A stretch of 51,904 nt of DNA. Origin: SIG447 sp045577075. Its GTDB lineage: Bacteria > Bacillota > Clostridia > UMGS1883 > UMGS1540. Position numbers and translations under genes: made by a program. The notes beneath the pieces are model-generated. The model had not been told where the DNA came from. It ran no database searches and was given only the letters and a program-made list of their open reading frames with translations. The DNA lies in contig JAZNHR010000018.1 in the NCBI GenBank assembly GCA_045577075.1, positions 1 through 51,904 of the forward strand, given 5' to 3'. Below are positions 16,051-24,593 of the stretch, piece by piece (the stretch's first letter is position 1; every line of letters starts with the position of its first letter).

Positions 16051-16725
16051 TCATTCTACAATACATTTCGGCTGAAACTGTAAATAGTCCGCCGAAACAA
16101 GTAAATCGCGTTCGCTTTGTGCAAATTTATTCCACGCGTTTTTGCCGTGCAGATGACCGTACACGCAAAAAGCCACGTTATATGCGTCCAGTAGTTCCTG
16201 AAACCCAACGTCTGGCGGATAGTGCATCATGACAATGCGCTTATCCGAAAGCTTCTCCCCTTCTTTGAGAGAAAGCTCCAGCCGTACCATTTCCCGTTCG
16301 TAAATTTTGCGGTCCTCGCCGAAAAAATCCGACTCAAAGGGCGACTTCCACCCTCTGCATGCACAGATGGCATACCCATCTGCCATGGCGCTGTTATTAT
16401 GCAAAAAGGTAATGGTATTTAGGCTATGCTCCTCCAGAAAGGCACGAAGCTTTGTAGCGGTTGTCCACCAATAATCGTGGTTTCCTTTGGAAATCAATTT
16501 CCGCCCGGGAAGGGCGTTAATAAAATGAAAATCCGGCAACGCTTCTTCCAGGTATGTTGCCCAGGAAACATCACCGCCAATTAAAACTGTATCGGTTTCC
16601 CGTACTGTATTTTTCCAGTTTTCGGAAATCCGCTGTACATAATTTTCCCATCCGTCGCCAAAAATATCCATTGGCTTATCAATGCCGAGCGGCAGATGCA
16701 AATCACTCATGGCAAATATCGCCAT
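16051..16725 (-). CDS. Calcineurin-like metallophosphoesterase
   Basis: A 224-residue two-metal phosphoesterase. All metal-binding motifs are visible in order: SDLHLP (Asp8, His10), LIGGDVSW, SKGNHDYWW, MMHYPP and YGHLHG. The overall form matches the COG1768 group of uncharacterised phosphohydrolases. Substrate unknown. It is the first gene before gatCAB and starts at an ATG with GGGAGA upstream, so it probably shares their transcript. No consensus promoter is obvious in the 80-base gap to the divergent DUF1540 gene; TATACT near 16741-16746 could be a -10. Confidence 0.86.
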   Translation of the reverse strand: MAIFAMSDLHLPLGIDKPMDIFGDGWENYVQRISENWKNTVRETDTVLIGGDVSWATYLEEALPDFHFINALPGRKLISKGNHDYWWTTATKLRAFLEEHSLNTITFLHNNSAMADGYAICACRGWKSPFESDFFGEDRKIYEREMVRLELSLKEGEKLSDKRIVMMHYPPDVGFQELLDAYNVAFCVYGHLHGKNAWNKFAQSERDLLVSADYLQFQPKCIVE

Positions 16726-16805
16726 ACCGATTCTCCCTTAGTATAGAATTTGAATTTTGGTGCATGCTAAGTGCTGATGCTAAAAAGTTAAAGGAGGTTT
16801 TTTCT

Positions 16806-16994
16806 ATGCAACCGAATGATAACCGCGACGTCCTCCGCGACGTAAAATGCAGCGTGGAAAGCTGCCACTTTAATGACTGTGACGGCAACTGCACGGCTGA
16901 AGAAATCGAGGTCAGCCCCTGCAGCGGCACGGGCTGTGAAGGTACACTTTGTGCCACCTTCATTGACCGTGATAAGTGTCAAGGCTGTTTCTAA
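16806..16994 (+). CDS. Small cysteine-rich DUF1540 protein
   Basis: A 62-residue protein with nine cysteines, arranged as KCSVESCHFNDCDGNCTAEE followed by PCSGTGCEGTLC and a terminal KCQGCF. The first half matches the DUF1540 pattern (C-x4-C-x4-C-x3-C), thought to bind metal. The ATG at 16806 follows AAAGGAGG 8 bases upstream. It is the only plus-strand gene within 8 kb and ends before a 17-bp perfect hairpin. Metal storage or buffering is a guess; no function is known for the family. Confidence 0.85.
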   Translation: MQPNDNRDVLRDVKCSVESCHFNDCDGNCTAEEIEVSPCSGTGCEGTLCATFIDRDKCQGCF

Positions 16995-17045
16995 CGGAAG
17001 CCAGTATCGGGCTAGGGAAAATGCACAGATTTCTCTTCGCCCAAA

Positions 17046-17095
17046 GGGGCTTTGGCAAAATGAAATCATTTTGCCAAAGCCCCGATGCTTTTTAA
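17046..17095 (+). terminator. Strong intrinsic terminator of the DUF1540 gene
   Basis: GGGGCTTTGGCAAAATG, loop AAAT, and its exact complement make a perfect 17-bp stem (17046-17083), followed by GATGCTTTTT. It also sits 9 bases past the stop of thrC on the other strand, so it probably ends transcription there too, although that side lacks a clean T-run. Confidence 0.75.
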
Positions 17096-18573
17096 ATCCC
17101 TAACAGTTCTAAAACGGTCTGACGCATTTTATCCGGTGCACATGTCTTATCAAACCGCGCTTCTTTTTCGCGAAGAGAAGAAAGTGCCGTGGGAATCTCG
17201 AGCCCACTTTTATCTTCGAGGACGGAAAGAATTTCAAAATCGTCCGCCGGGACGGTTTCCCCAAGGGCATCAAGAACACTCTGCCCGAATTTATACGGGT
17301 TTGCGGTTGAGGCAATCACAGTTTTACGCGTATCGCCTGTTTTCTCCACATAGTCACGATACACCCGAATGGCTACCGCGGTATGGGTATCGGCAAGATA
17401 GTTTTCCTCTTCAAAGACTGCGCGGATGGTGTCCTTCGTCGTCTTATCATCGCAACTGCCTGCCCAGAGAAATTCCTGCATTGTGGCAAGCGTTTCATCG
17501 TCTATCCAGTATTCACCGTTTTCCTTAAGGTCTCGCATCCATTCTGAAACCTGCTCGGCGTCTTCCCCGGAAATGTCATATAAAAACCGTTCCAGATTAC
17601 TGGAAATCAGAATGTCCATAGACGGAGAAATCGTCAAATGGAAATTCCGCTTTCGATTATACACGCCCGTGCAAATAAATTCTGTCAGAACATCATTTGA
17701 ATTGGAGGCGCAAATCAGCTTATGAATGGGAACGCCCATTTTCTTTGCATAATACGCCGCCAGAATGTTACCGAAGTTTCCCGTAGGTACAACCACGTTG
17801 AACGTGTCGCCTTTTTTCAGCTCGCCTTTTTCCATAAGGCTTGCATAGGCGGAAACATAATATACAATCTGCGGCACGAGGCGACCCCAGTTAATGGAGT
17901 TTGCAGAAGAAAGTACAATTCCGTTTTCCTTTAAGGTTTCGCCATAGGCTTTATCGGTAAAAATCGCTTTTACTCCGTTTTGCGCGTCGTCAAAGTTCCC
18001 TTCAACTGCCGCAACGCCTACATTCTTTCCTTCTTGCGTGACCATTTGCTTTTTCTGGATATTGCTCACGCCGTCCCGCGGGAAGAATACAAGCACCCGT
18101 GTACCGTCAACATCCCGGAAGCCTTCGAGGGCGGCTTTGCCTGTATCGCCGCTCGTTGCAACCAGAATGCACACTTCATCCTGTATGCCGTTTTTCCGCA
18201 TGGAGGTCGTCAAAAGATGGGGCAAAATCTGCAGCGCCATATCTTTGAACGCGCAGGTCGGCCCGTGCCAAAGCTCTAAGATAAATGTAGAATCCGAAAG
18301 CTTTTTAAGCGGTGCAATCTCTTTCGAACCGAATTTTTCTGTGGTGTAAGCAGCTTCGACGCACGCTTCCACCTCCTCCGGCGAAAAGTCCGTCAAATAC
18401 GCAGACAATATGGCCTTTGCCCGTTCCTGATACGAAAGCGGCATTAGCGTTTCAATATCACCAATTGGCGGAAACGCTTCAGGTACATACAGGCCGCCGT
18501 CCGGCGCCAGCCCCTTTACAATCGCTGCAGAGGCCGAAACTGCCGCACTGCCGCGGGTACTCCTATACTTCAT
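17092..18573 (-). CDS. thrC: Threonine synthase
   Basis: PLP enzyme converting O-phosphohomoserine to threonine. The 493 residues match the longer ThrC class: N-terminal MKYRSTRG, the PLP lysine Lys110 in WHGPTCAFKDMALQ, the phosphate-binding region VATSGDTGKAALEGF, and NFGNILAAYYAKKMG. The ATG at 18573 follows AAAGGAATG. It lies 23 bases after the P-loop gene on the same strand. No other threonine pathway gene or T-box leader is near. Confidence 0.95.
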   Translation of the reverse strand: MKYRSTRGSAAVSASAAIVKGLAPDGGLYVPEAFPPIGDIETLMPLSYQERAKAILSAYLTDFSPEEVEACVEAAYTTEKFGSKEIAPLKKLSDSTFILELWHGPTCAFKDMALQILPHLLTTSMRKNGIQDEVCILVATSGDTGKAALEGFRDVDGTRVLVFFPRDGVSNIQKKQMVTQEGKNVGVAAVEGNFDDAQNGVKAIFTDKAYGETLKENGIVLSSANSINWGRLVPQIVYYVSAYASLMEKGELKKGDTFNVVVPTGNFGNILAAYYAKKMGVPIHKLICASNSNDVLTEFICTGVYNRKRNFHLTISPSMDILISSNLERFLYDISGEDAEQVSEWMRDLKENGEYWIDDETLATMQEFLWAGSCDDKTTKDTIRAVFEEENYLADTHTAVAIRVYRDYVEKTGDTRKTVIASTANPYKFGQSVLDALGETVPADDFEILSVLEDKSGLEIPTALSSLREKEARFDKTCAPDKMRQTVLELLGI

Positions 18574-18596
18574 GGTTTGTTACATTCCTTTCTGTC

Positions 18597-19004
18597 TTAT
18601 GCGAATGCCTTAATTTTATCGCTGGCGTCCTGTGCTGCGAGGCTAATGGTCATGAGCATCTGTGCTTCAAACTTTTCGCAAAGTACCTGCAGTTTATCCA
18701 GAAGCTTTTCAAGGTCTGCCATTTCACCCTTTGCAATTTTGGTGATGCTGTCTACGAAAATGTAGGAAACATCATAGTTTTGTGCCAGAATACCACAGAC
18801 AAGGCCGTAGAACTCATCATATGTAGACACTGAAAATTCGGAGGTATCAACAAGACGAATTTTGTGGCTTACATCTGTCATATGCTGGGAACCATTATTG
18901 ATAAATACAACATTGCCCTTTTCGCTCTCTACCGCTGCGTGAACGCTATCAATGAGCATCTTTGTCTTTCCTGTACCTTTTTCGCCGAGAATAACTCTAA
19001 TCAT
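18597..19004 (-). CDS. Small P-loop ATPase-like protein of unknown role
   Basis: A 135-residue protein with Walker A GEKGTGKTKMLI at residues 6-17 and a Walker B-like strand SYIFVDSITKI near residue 87. It resembles a minimal RecA-like/PilT-like ATPase core without a secretion domain, and proteins like it are often labelled 'PilT-like' without evidence. The frame opens at a TTG (19016), but the ATG at 19004 fits AAAGG better. It lies between the ispF-linked small ORF and thrC. Function not recognised; a role in sensing or regulation is possible. Confidence 0.68.
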   Translation of the reverse strand: MIRVILGEKGTGKTKMLIDSVHAAVESEKGNVVFINNGSQHMTDVSHKIRLVDTSEFSVSTYDEFYGLVCGILAQNYDVSYIFVDSITKIAKGEMADLEKLLDKLQVLCEKFEAQMLMTISLAAQDASDKIKAFA

Positions 19005-19068
19005 ATTTTTCGCCAACCTTTCAATGTTTATTTAAACAGACGCTTTTGCGGCGTACTGCTTTTCACAG

Positions 19069-19287
19069 TTATAAATTTTTGATTCTTTCTTCCAGCGCGA
19101 CGTCTTCTTCATATTCGTTGACTTCTGGAAGTACGCTGCCCTCGAGGTGTTCAGGCCCGTCTTTATTTTCTTCTACGCCGGGAAAATACCTTTTCCGTCC
19201 TTCCCTTCGCTTTCGCCATACAAAAGCCCTACCGAGTGCAGTACCGAACAGACGATATTTCCCTTCTAATTTTTTATTAAAAGACAT
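19069..19287 (-). CDS. Small charged hypothetical protein overlapping the ispF end
   Basis: A 72-residue frame beginning MSFNKKLEGKYRLFGTALGR with a basic N-terminal half and a very acidic tail (EEDVALEERIKNL). Its ATG lies inside the last codons of ispF in another frame (22-base overlap), suggesting coupled translation. It fills the otherwise empty 260 bases between ispF and the P-loop gene. There is no strong ribosome binding site or recognised domain, so it may not be a true gene. Confidence 0.42.
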   Translation of the reverse strand: MSFNKKLEGKYRLFGTALGRAFVWRKRREGRKRYFPGVEENKDGPEHLEGSVLPEVNEYEEDVALEERIKNL

Positions 19288-19739
19288 ACGGCTTCTGCCG
19301 CAATGCCTTCACCTCGCCCTGTAAATCCCATTTTTTCCGTCGTTGTTGCCTTGACGTTAATGTTTCCCGGGTCTGTTTCGAGAATGCCTGCCAAAGCATG
19401 GCACATTTCTTCCACATAGGGCGAAATACGAGGTTTTTGCGCAATAATGGTAATATCTGCGTTACCGAGTGTATATCCTTCAGCACGAATTTTTTCGTTG
19501 ACAATTTCCAAAAGACGTGTGCTTCGAATGTCTTTAAACTGCATATCCGAAGGCGGAAAAAGCTTTCCGATATCTCCAAGTGCTGCCGCACCGAGCATGG
19601 CATCCATAAGGGCGTGTATGCAAACATCCGCATCGGAATGGCCTAAAAGGCCTTCCTCGTTCGGTATGCATACGCCACCGAGATACAGGGGTCTGTCCGG
19701 TGTAAAACGATGGGCATCAAAGCCGTGTCCTATACGCAA
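19266..19739 (-). CDS. ispF: 2-C-methyl-D-erythritol 2,4-cyclodiphosphate synthase
   Basis: Fifth enzyme of the MEP isoprenoid pathway, 157 residues, forming the cyclic diphosphate from CDP-ME-2-phosphate. The zinc ligands Asp8 and His10 (GHGFDAHRF) and His42 (DADVCIHALMDA) are in place, with GDIGKLFPPSD and the C-terminal KATTTEKMGFTGRGEGIAAEA. It overlaps the ispD end by 10 bases, a common arrangement and close to the fused IspDF seen elsewhere. Confidence 0.96.
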   Translation of the reverse strand: MRIGHGFDAHRFTPDRPLYLGGVCIPNEEGLLGHSDADVCIHALMDAMLGAAALGDIGKLFPPSDMQFKDIRSTRLLEIVNEKIRAEGYTLGNADITIIAQKPRISPYVEEMCHALAGILETDPGNINVKATTTEKMGFTGRGEGIAAEAVCLLIKN

Positions 19740-20422
19740 TTCCCCTCACTCCTTATTGTAAGCACCGCCTCTGCCAGATATACATCAAATGGTGTTGTAA
19801 GTTTAATATTTTGGTAACTCGTTTCCACAAGTTTTACTTTATAGCCCAGCGCTTCTGCTGCGGAAGCATCGTCCGTAATGGTGCTGTCCGCCTTTTCCAT
19901 CGCTTCTAAAATCAGCGGCCGTTGAAACACCTGCGGCGTTTGTGCCTGCCACAGAACATTTCTGTCCGGCGTTTCGGCAACAAATTCGCCTTCCGCACGT
20001 TTTACGGTGTCCACCGCGCGCACCGCCGCAATCGCGGCACCGGTTTCTTTTGCGCCCGAAATCACGGCTTCAATTTCTTCGGGGGTAATGAGTGCACGTG
20101 CACCGTCATGAATTACGACAACATCTGCACCCTCTGCAGCGCAAATCCCGTTATATACACTTTCCGCCCTGGTATCACCGCCACGGACTATGCAGGTAAC
20201 CTTTTTGAAACCTTCCATGCAGATTATATCCCTATATGAAAAGATGTCCTGTTCGTTTGCGACTATAATTACCTCGTCAACGATGGGACAACTTTCAAAG
20301 GCTGCAAGCGTCCACGAAAGCACAGGACGCCCCAAAACCTCAAGCAATAGTTTATTTTTATCCGCTCCCATCCGCGTGCCTTGTCCTGCGGCGGGAATAA
20401 TGGCTGTTACCGTTTCCTTCAT
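19730..20422 (-). CDS. ispD: 2-C-methyl-D-erythritol 4-phosphate cytidylyltransferase
   Basis: Third MEP-pathway step, 230 residues. The nucleotide-binding loop AIIPAAGQGTRMGADKNKLL is at residues 7-26, VVIHDGARALIT is central, and ETPDRNVLWQAQTPQVF contains the conserved RxxLWxAQTPQ. The upstream carD-like gene is 48 bases away on the same strand, so a carD-ispD-ispF operon from the promoter at 20998-21026 is likely. Confidence 0.96.
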   Translation of the reverse strand: MKETVTAIIPAAGQGTRMGADKNKLLLEVLGRPVLSWTLAAFESCPIVDEVIIVANEQDIFSYRDIICMEGFKKVTCIVRGGDTRAESVYNGICAAEGADVVVIHDGARALITPEEIEAVISGAKETGAAIAAVRAVDTVKRAEGEFVAETPDRNVLWQAQTPQVFQRPLILEAMEKADSTITDDASAAEALGYKVKLVETSYQNIKLTTPFDVYLAEAVLTIRSEGNCV

Positions 20423-20470
20423 CTATAATGGAACCGTTCGGTAAAACCGCTCGGCTTGCCTTTCTACATT

Positions 20471-20950
20471 CTATATGCCAAGTGCTTCTTCAAACAGACG
20501 TTCAATTTCTTCCTGTGCCATATTTTTTGCAAGGACAAGCTCGCTTACCAGTATCTGCTTTGCATTTGTCAGCATTTTTTTCTCGCCCGTGGAAAGCCCC
20601 TTTGACTTATCCCGGCACATCAGCATTTTCACAACGCCCGCCACCTCATAAATGTTGCCGCCTTTGATTTTCAGCATATTTTCCCGGTAGCGTTTGTTCC
20701 AGCTGAGCTCACATTCCGTTTCCAGCACTGCAAATTCGCTGAGTACTTTATCCGCTTCTTTATCGTCAATCACGTCACGAATGCCAATTTTTTCGGCATT
20801 GAGCATGGGAATCATGACCTTCATATCTCCCATGGGCATCTTCATAACATAATACTTATTTACTTCGCCCTGAAACTCCTGTTCTTCAATTGATTCGATA
20901 ATCCCTGCACCGTACATGGGGTAAACCACCTTGTCGCCGATGCTGTACAT
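20471..20950 (-). CDS. CarD-family RNA polymerase-binding regulator
   Basis: A 159-residue protein. Residues 2-60 form the RNA polymerase-interacting Tudor-like domain (YSIGDKVVYPMYGAGIIESI, then YYVMKMPMGDMKVMIPM), followed by a helical, probably DNA-binding half (SWNKRYRENMLKIKGGNIYE, LMCRDKSKGLSTGEKKML). CarD proteins bind the polymerase beta subunit and stabilise or modulate open complexes. It is the first gene of the ispDF run and has a full consensus promoter. Confidence 0.9.
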   Translation of the reverse strand: MYSIGDKVVYPMYGAGIIESIEEQEFQGEVNKYYVMKMPMGDMKVMIPMLNAEKIGIRDVIDDKEADKVLSEFAVLETECELSWNKRYRENMLKIKGGNIYEVAGVVKMLMCRDKSKGLSTGEKKMLTNAKQILVSELVLAKNMAQEEIERLFEEALGI

Positions 20951-20997
20951 ATCTTATTACGCCTCCCACCTAGTCTATGTCGACTCTGTATGGTATT

Positions 20998-21026
20998 ATT
21001 ATACTACATTGTAAGCATTTTGTCAA
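20998..21026 (-). promoter_or_regulatory. Consensus promoter of the carD-ispD-ispF run
   Basis: On the minus strand TTGACA (21026-21021), 17 bases, TATAAT (21003-20998): a perfect sigma-A promoter, about 48 bases before the CarD start. Confidence 0.85.
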
Positions 21027-21057
21027 ACATCTATTTTACTTTTTTACAGATTTTATC

Positions 21058-21735
21058 CTATTCTAAATTTGGAATTTGCCAATCAATCGGGCTTTGAATT
21101 GTCTCGATTAAAAATTCGTTCGCCTTCTCGAAATGACCGCATCCAAAAAAGCCGTTATATGCTGAAAGGGGGCTTGGGTGGGGTGCGGAAAGGCAAAGGT
21201 GTTTTTCCCGATTGACTCTTGCCGCTTTTTGCCGCGCGTTTGCGCCCCAAAGCAGGAACACCATGGGCTTTTCGCGCCCATCTAGGGCATCAATCACCGC
21301 ATCCGTAAAGGTTTCCCAGCCCTTTCCTTTATGGGAATTGGGCTGTCCCTCACGCACAGACAGCACAGTGTTTAAGAGTAGCACGCCCTGCTCTGCCCAG
21401 GGCATTAAATACCCGTTATTCGGGACAAAGCCGCCCATTTCACTGACAATCTCTTTGTAGATGTTCACAAGAGAAGGCGGTGCCGGCACGCCTTTTCGAA
21501 CGGAAAAGCACATGCCGTGTGCCTGCCCGGGGCCGTGATAGGGGTCCTGCCCCAAAATAACAACCTTCACCTTTTCATAGGGCGTTGCTTTCAGCGCCGC
21601 AAAAAGGTCATACATATCGGGGTAGACAGTATGGTTTTGATATTCTTCTTTTAAAAATCCGCGCAAGGAAGCATAATACGGCTTTTGAAATTCGCCGCCA
21701 ATCACGCCGTCCCAGTCATTGCCGATTTTAGGCAT
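21058..21735 (-). CDS. ung: Uracil-DNA glycosylase
   Basis: Removes uracil from DNA to start base-excision repair. The 225 residues match family 1. The catalytic water-activating motif is GQDPYH at residues 62-67, and the Leu-loop is HPSPLSAYNGFFGC near residue 185. The ATG at 21735 has AGGAGG upstream and follows the HAD phosphatase gene by 11 bases. Confidence 0.96.
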   Translation of the reverse strand: MPKIGNDWDGVIGGEFQKPYYASLRGFLKEEYQNHTVYPDMYDLFAALKATPYEKVKVVILGQDPYHGPGQAHGMCFSVRKGVPAPPSLVNIYKEIVSEMGGFVPNNGYLMPWAEQGVLLLNTVLSVREGQPNSHKGKGWETFTDAVIDALDGREKPMVFLLWGANARQKAARVNREKHLCLSAPHPSPLSAYNGFFGCGHFEKANEFLIETIQSPIDWQIPNLE

Positions 21736-21746
21736 ATCCCTTCCTC

Positions 21747-22400
21747 CTACAAAAGTGCCGAAATTTCTTCCGGTTTTTCTGCGATAAAATCTGCGCCACC
21801 GCCTAAAAGCTCTTCTCTATCCCGAAAGCCCCAAAGGACGCCGATGGTATAAAAACCGGCGCTTTTGCCTGTTTCCATATCGACTGCCGTATCTCCCACA
21901 TACATACATTCCGAGGGAGAAACGCCCATCGTTTTTGTAATTTCCAGTGCCGCCGTAGGGTCCGGCTTTATGGGCACACCTTCCATAGCACCGCGGATTA
22001 CGGAAAAGGTTTCTGCCCCGAAAAAGCTTTTGATAATGGGCACGGTAGCTTCATGAGGCTTATTGGAAAGGACGGCAATTTTTATGTTTTTCGCCTGCAG
22101 CCCCGCTAAAAGCTCGGAAATACCGGGATAGATTTCCGTTTTAAAAAGCGTATCGCTGTTATATGCAGCAATATATGTACTGTATGCCCTTTCAAACAAT
22201 TCTTCCGTATCACAGCCTCTGCCTTCGAGCATTCTGTGCACGAGGATTTTTGCCCCGTTTCCAACCATATACCGATACGCATCCTTTTCATAGGGAGTAA
22301 GTCCGAATTTTTTAAGCGTAGCATTGCAGTAATACGAAAGGGTTTCTAAAGTGTCAAGCAGTGTGCCGTCCAGGTCAAAAATGATTGCTTTATACTGCAT
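21747..22400 (-). CDS. HAD-family phosphatase, phosphoglycolate phosphatase-like
   Basis: A 217-residue HAD hydrolase with motif I FDLDGTLLDT at residues 8-17, a helical C1 cap, motif II VLSNKP near residue 110, motif III KPDP, and motif IV YVGDTAVDMETG. This is the Gph/PpaX layout, but substrate cannot be read from sequence. A longer open frame exists, but the ATG at 22400 follows GAGGGA and lies 1 base after the rsmE stop, the natural start. Confidence 0.88.
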   Translation of the reverse strand: MQYKAIIFDLDGTLLDTLETLSYYCNATLKKFGLTPYEKDAYRYMVGNGAKILVHRMLEGRGCDTEELFERAYSTYIAAYNSDTLFKTEIYPGISELLAGLQAKNIKIAVLSNKPHEATVPIIKSFFGAETFSVIRGAMEGVPIKPDPTAALEITKTMGVSPSECMYVGDTAVDMETGKSAGFYTIGVLWGFRDREELLGGGADFIAEKPEEISALL

Positions 22401-22401
22401 A

Positions 22402-23118
22402 TTATCCCTCGATTTCATACAAAATATTGCCACAAGTAACAGGGCCAGCCGTTTCTGTTCGTAAAATACGGCTACCCAGTGTAACGACGAAAAGTCCGCT
22501 TTCTTCCGCCAGCTTTGCTTCTTCCTCTGTAAAACCGCCCTCGGGGCCAATTAGCACCGAAACGGTTTTCGGCATTTTTCCGCGCAAGGCACCCTTCAGC
22601 GTTCTCTCTCTCTCACATTCATAAGGGAAAAGCGCCAGTTCCGCCATTGCTGCTTGTTTGACAGCTTCCGAAAAAGACAGGGTTTCCCCAATTTCGGGTA
22701 CGATGCCCCTTCCCGACTGCTTTGCCGCCTCCAGGGCAATTTTAGAAAGACGTTCGCGCTTTGCGTCGCCACCCTTAACTACTCTTGCCGACTGCATGGG
22801 CACCACGCGGCAAACGCCGATTTCTACGCATTTTTGCACAATATAGTCAAGCTTTGTGCCTTTGGGCATGCCTTGATACAGCGTAATCTCACAAGGCGGC
22901 TCCGCCTCGTTTTCCGTCTTTTCTAAAATTTCTGCCGTGACTGTTTTTTTGTCCATGCCTACGAGCCTACATAAATAATCACCACGGCACCCGTCGCATA
23001 CGGTGAAGGTGTCCCCTTCCCGCATGCGAAGTACCTTGGTGATATGTGTAACATCTTCACCCGTTATGGTTATCTTATTACCACTGATTGCTTCCAGCGG
23101 CACAAAAAATCTTGCCAT
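22402..23118 (-). CDS. rsmE: 16S rRNA (uracil-1498-N3)-methyltransferase
   Basis: SPOUT methyltransferase of 238 residues that modifies U1498 of 16S rRNA. An N-terminal PUA-like domain (RFFVPLEAI, ITGEDVTHITKVLRMREGD) is followed by the knotted SAM-binding domain with VLIGPEGGFTEEEA and LGSRILRTETA. It is 9 bases downstream of prmA, a very common pairing. Confidence 0.95.
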   Translation of the reverse strand: MARFFVPLEAISGNKITITGEDVTHITKVLRMREGDTFTVCDGCRGDYLCRLVGMDKKTVTAEILEKTENEAEPPCEITLYQGMPKGTKLDYIVQKCVEIGVCRVVPMQSARVVKGGDAKRERLSKIALEAAKQSGRGIVPEIGETLSFSEAVKQAAMAELALFPYECERERTLKGALRGKMPKTVSVLIGPEGGFTEEEAKLAEESGLFVVTLGSRILRTETAGPVTCGNILYEIEG

Positions 23119-23127
23119 ACCGATTCC

Positions 23128-24078
23128 TTACTTTCTTGACAGGATTGCCCACCATTCGCCATCCTGCTTTTTTTCTAAAACGGTAAACCCGTTTTCTTCC
23201 AGTGCACTAAGGACGTCCAAAAGCCTATCATTTATAATCCCGGAGCAAAGGAATAATCCGTCCTCTTTAAGATACCGCCCCGCCTTTTTGGAAAGCGGAA
23301 TAATGACGTCTGCCACAATGTTGGCGACCACAATGTCAAATATTTCGTCTGTCACATCGCGTTCCAAAACGTTTCCGCATTGTACGGTGTATGTATCGTT
23401 TGTAATGCCGGAAAGGGCGGCGTTTTCATAGGCAATGCGCGGCGCCGCAGCGTCAATATCCACCGCCAGGGCATGCTCTGCCCCAAGGAGCAGGGACAAT
23501 ATCGAAAGAATGCCGCTGCCACAGCCGACGTCAAACACACGCATACCGGGCTCGACGATTTCCTCCAGCATGGTAAGGCACAGACGCGTCGTATTATGAC
23601 TGCCCGTTCCAAACAGCATGCCGGGGTTGATGCGAAGGACCGTACCTTCGCCTGCATAGTCCGTCCAGGCAGGCACTACGGTAATATTTTTGCCTACCGT
23701 AAAGGGTTTATAATATTGCTTCCATTTTTCAAACCAGTCATGCTCGTCAATATTCGCAAGAGAAACTGCGAGAGAACCCAGCGTCTCGTCCTCCGCCCGA
23801 AGGTGGGCAAGGTTTTCTTTTAAAAGAAGCAGGGTGTCTCTGCCGTTTTCGTCGTTTCTAAGATACACACTTACGGTTGTGGGGCCTTTTTTTGCCTCGC
23901 GAAGGGCTTCGTCCACATAGTCCCAGTATTGGGTGTTATTCTCCAGAAAGTTTTCAAAATCGGCTTCATCCTCAATTTCGGCACCCTCTATACCCATGGA
24001 CAGGAGCATGCCGTAAAGGGGCTCAATACCTTCGCTTGTGGTCTCTATGCTGACTTTTATCCATTCTGTGTTTAGCAT
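23128..24078 (-). CDS. prmA: Ribosomal protein L11 methyltransferase
   Basis: Trimethylates ribosomal protein L11; 316 residues. The N-terminal L11-recognition domain has EWIKVSIETTSEGIEP, and the catalytic domain has GTGSHNTTRLCLTMLEE followed by VFDVGCGSGILSI and VVANIVADVI. The start overlaps the trxA stop by 7 bases (ATGCTAA). Confidence 0.94.
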   Translation of the reverse strand: MLNTEWIKVSIETTSEGIEPLYGMLLSMGIEGAEIEDEADFENFLENNTQYWDYVDEALREAKKGPTTVSVYLRNDENGRDTLLLLKENLAHLRAEDETLGSLAVSLANIDEHDWFEKWKQYYKPFTVGKNITVVPAWTDYAGEGTVLRINPGMLFGTGSHNTTRLCLTMLEEIVEPGMRVFDVGCGSGILSILSLLLGAEHALAVDIDAAAPRIAYENAALSGITNDTYTVQCGNVLERDVTDEIFDIVVANIVADVIIPLSKKAGRYLKEDGLFLCSGIINDRLLDVLSALEENGFTVLEKKQDGEWWAILSRK

Positions 24079-24389
24079 AAGGAATCCAACTTTCCGCGCA
24101 AGGTGCTTTCGGGCACGGCACCAATGACTCTATCCTTCTCCTCACCGTCTTTAAAGAAAATCATGGTGGGGATGCTCATAATCCCAAGCCCTGCCGCCAA
24201 TGCGCCGTCCGCATCCGTGTTCATTTTATAAATATATGCCTTACCTGCATACTCTGCCGCCAGCTTTTCAATAACCGGAAGCATCATTTTGCAGGGACCG
24301 CACCAGTCTGCATAAAAATCTACCAAAACCGGCTTATCTGCATGTTTCACCTTTGCTTCAAAATCTGCTGTTTTAATAATTTCTGCCAT
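24072..24389 (-). CDS. trxA: Thioredoxin
   Basis: Disulfide reductase of 105 residues with the active site ADWCGPCKM (Cys30, Cys33) and the cis-proline loop SIPTMIFFKDGE. The frame opens earlier, but the ATG at 24389 follows AAGGAAG 6 bases upstream and gives the standard length. It is first in a five-gene run (trxA-prmA-rsmE-HAD-ung). Confidence 0.95.
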   Translation of the reverse strand: MAEIIKTADFEAKVKHADKPVLVDFYADWCGPCKMMLPVIEKLAAEYAGKAYIYKMNTDADGALAAGLGIMSIPTMIFFKDGEEKDRVIGAVPESTLRGKLDSLC

Positions 24390-24420
24390 AACCGTCTTCC
24401 TTTCTCTTAGATATACATCC

Positions 24421-24449
24421 ATTATATACGTTTTTTCCCATTCTGTCAA
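24421..24449 (-). promoter_or_regulatory. Consensus promoter of the trxA-prmA-rsmE-HAD-ung run
   Basis: On the minus strand TTGACA (24449-24444), 17 bases, TATAAT (24426-24421): a perfect consensus, 32 bases before the trxA start. Confidence 0.85.
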
Positions 24450-24533
24450 TATAATGTTTCCCACTTCCCTGTTCATTCATGCCTGCCGAAAAAAGAAAAA
24501 GTTACATTTTTATTAGAAATTTTAGAAAAAAAC

Positions 24534-24562
24534 TTGTAAAAATCATAAAAATGTGGTACACT
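24534..24562 (+). promoter_or_regulatory. Promoter of secG
   Basis: TTGTAA at 24534-24539, a 17-base spacer and TACACT at 24557-24562, 32 bases before the secG ATG; divergent from the trxA promoter. Confidence 0.5.
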
Positions 24563-24593
24563 ACTGTAGATGAATTTTTTGGGAGGTGTTTTT

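Noticed and set aside
15453..16232. 259-codon plus-strand frame opposite gatA, gatC and the phosphoesterase
   Set aside because: Crosses three real genes; an antisense artefact of their codon usage.
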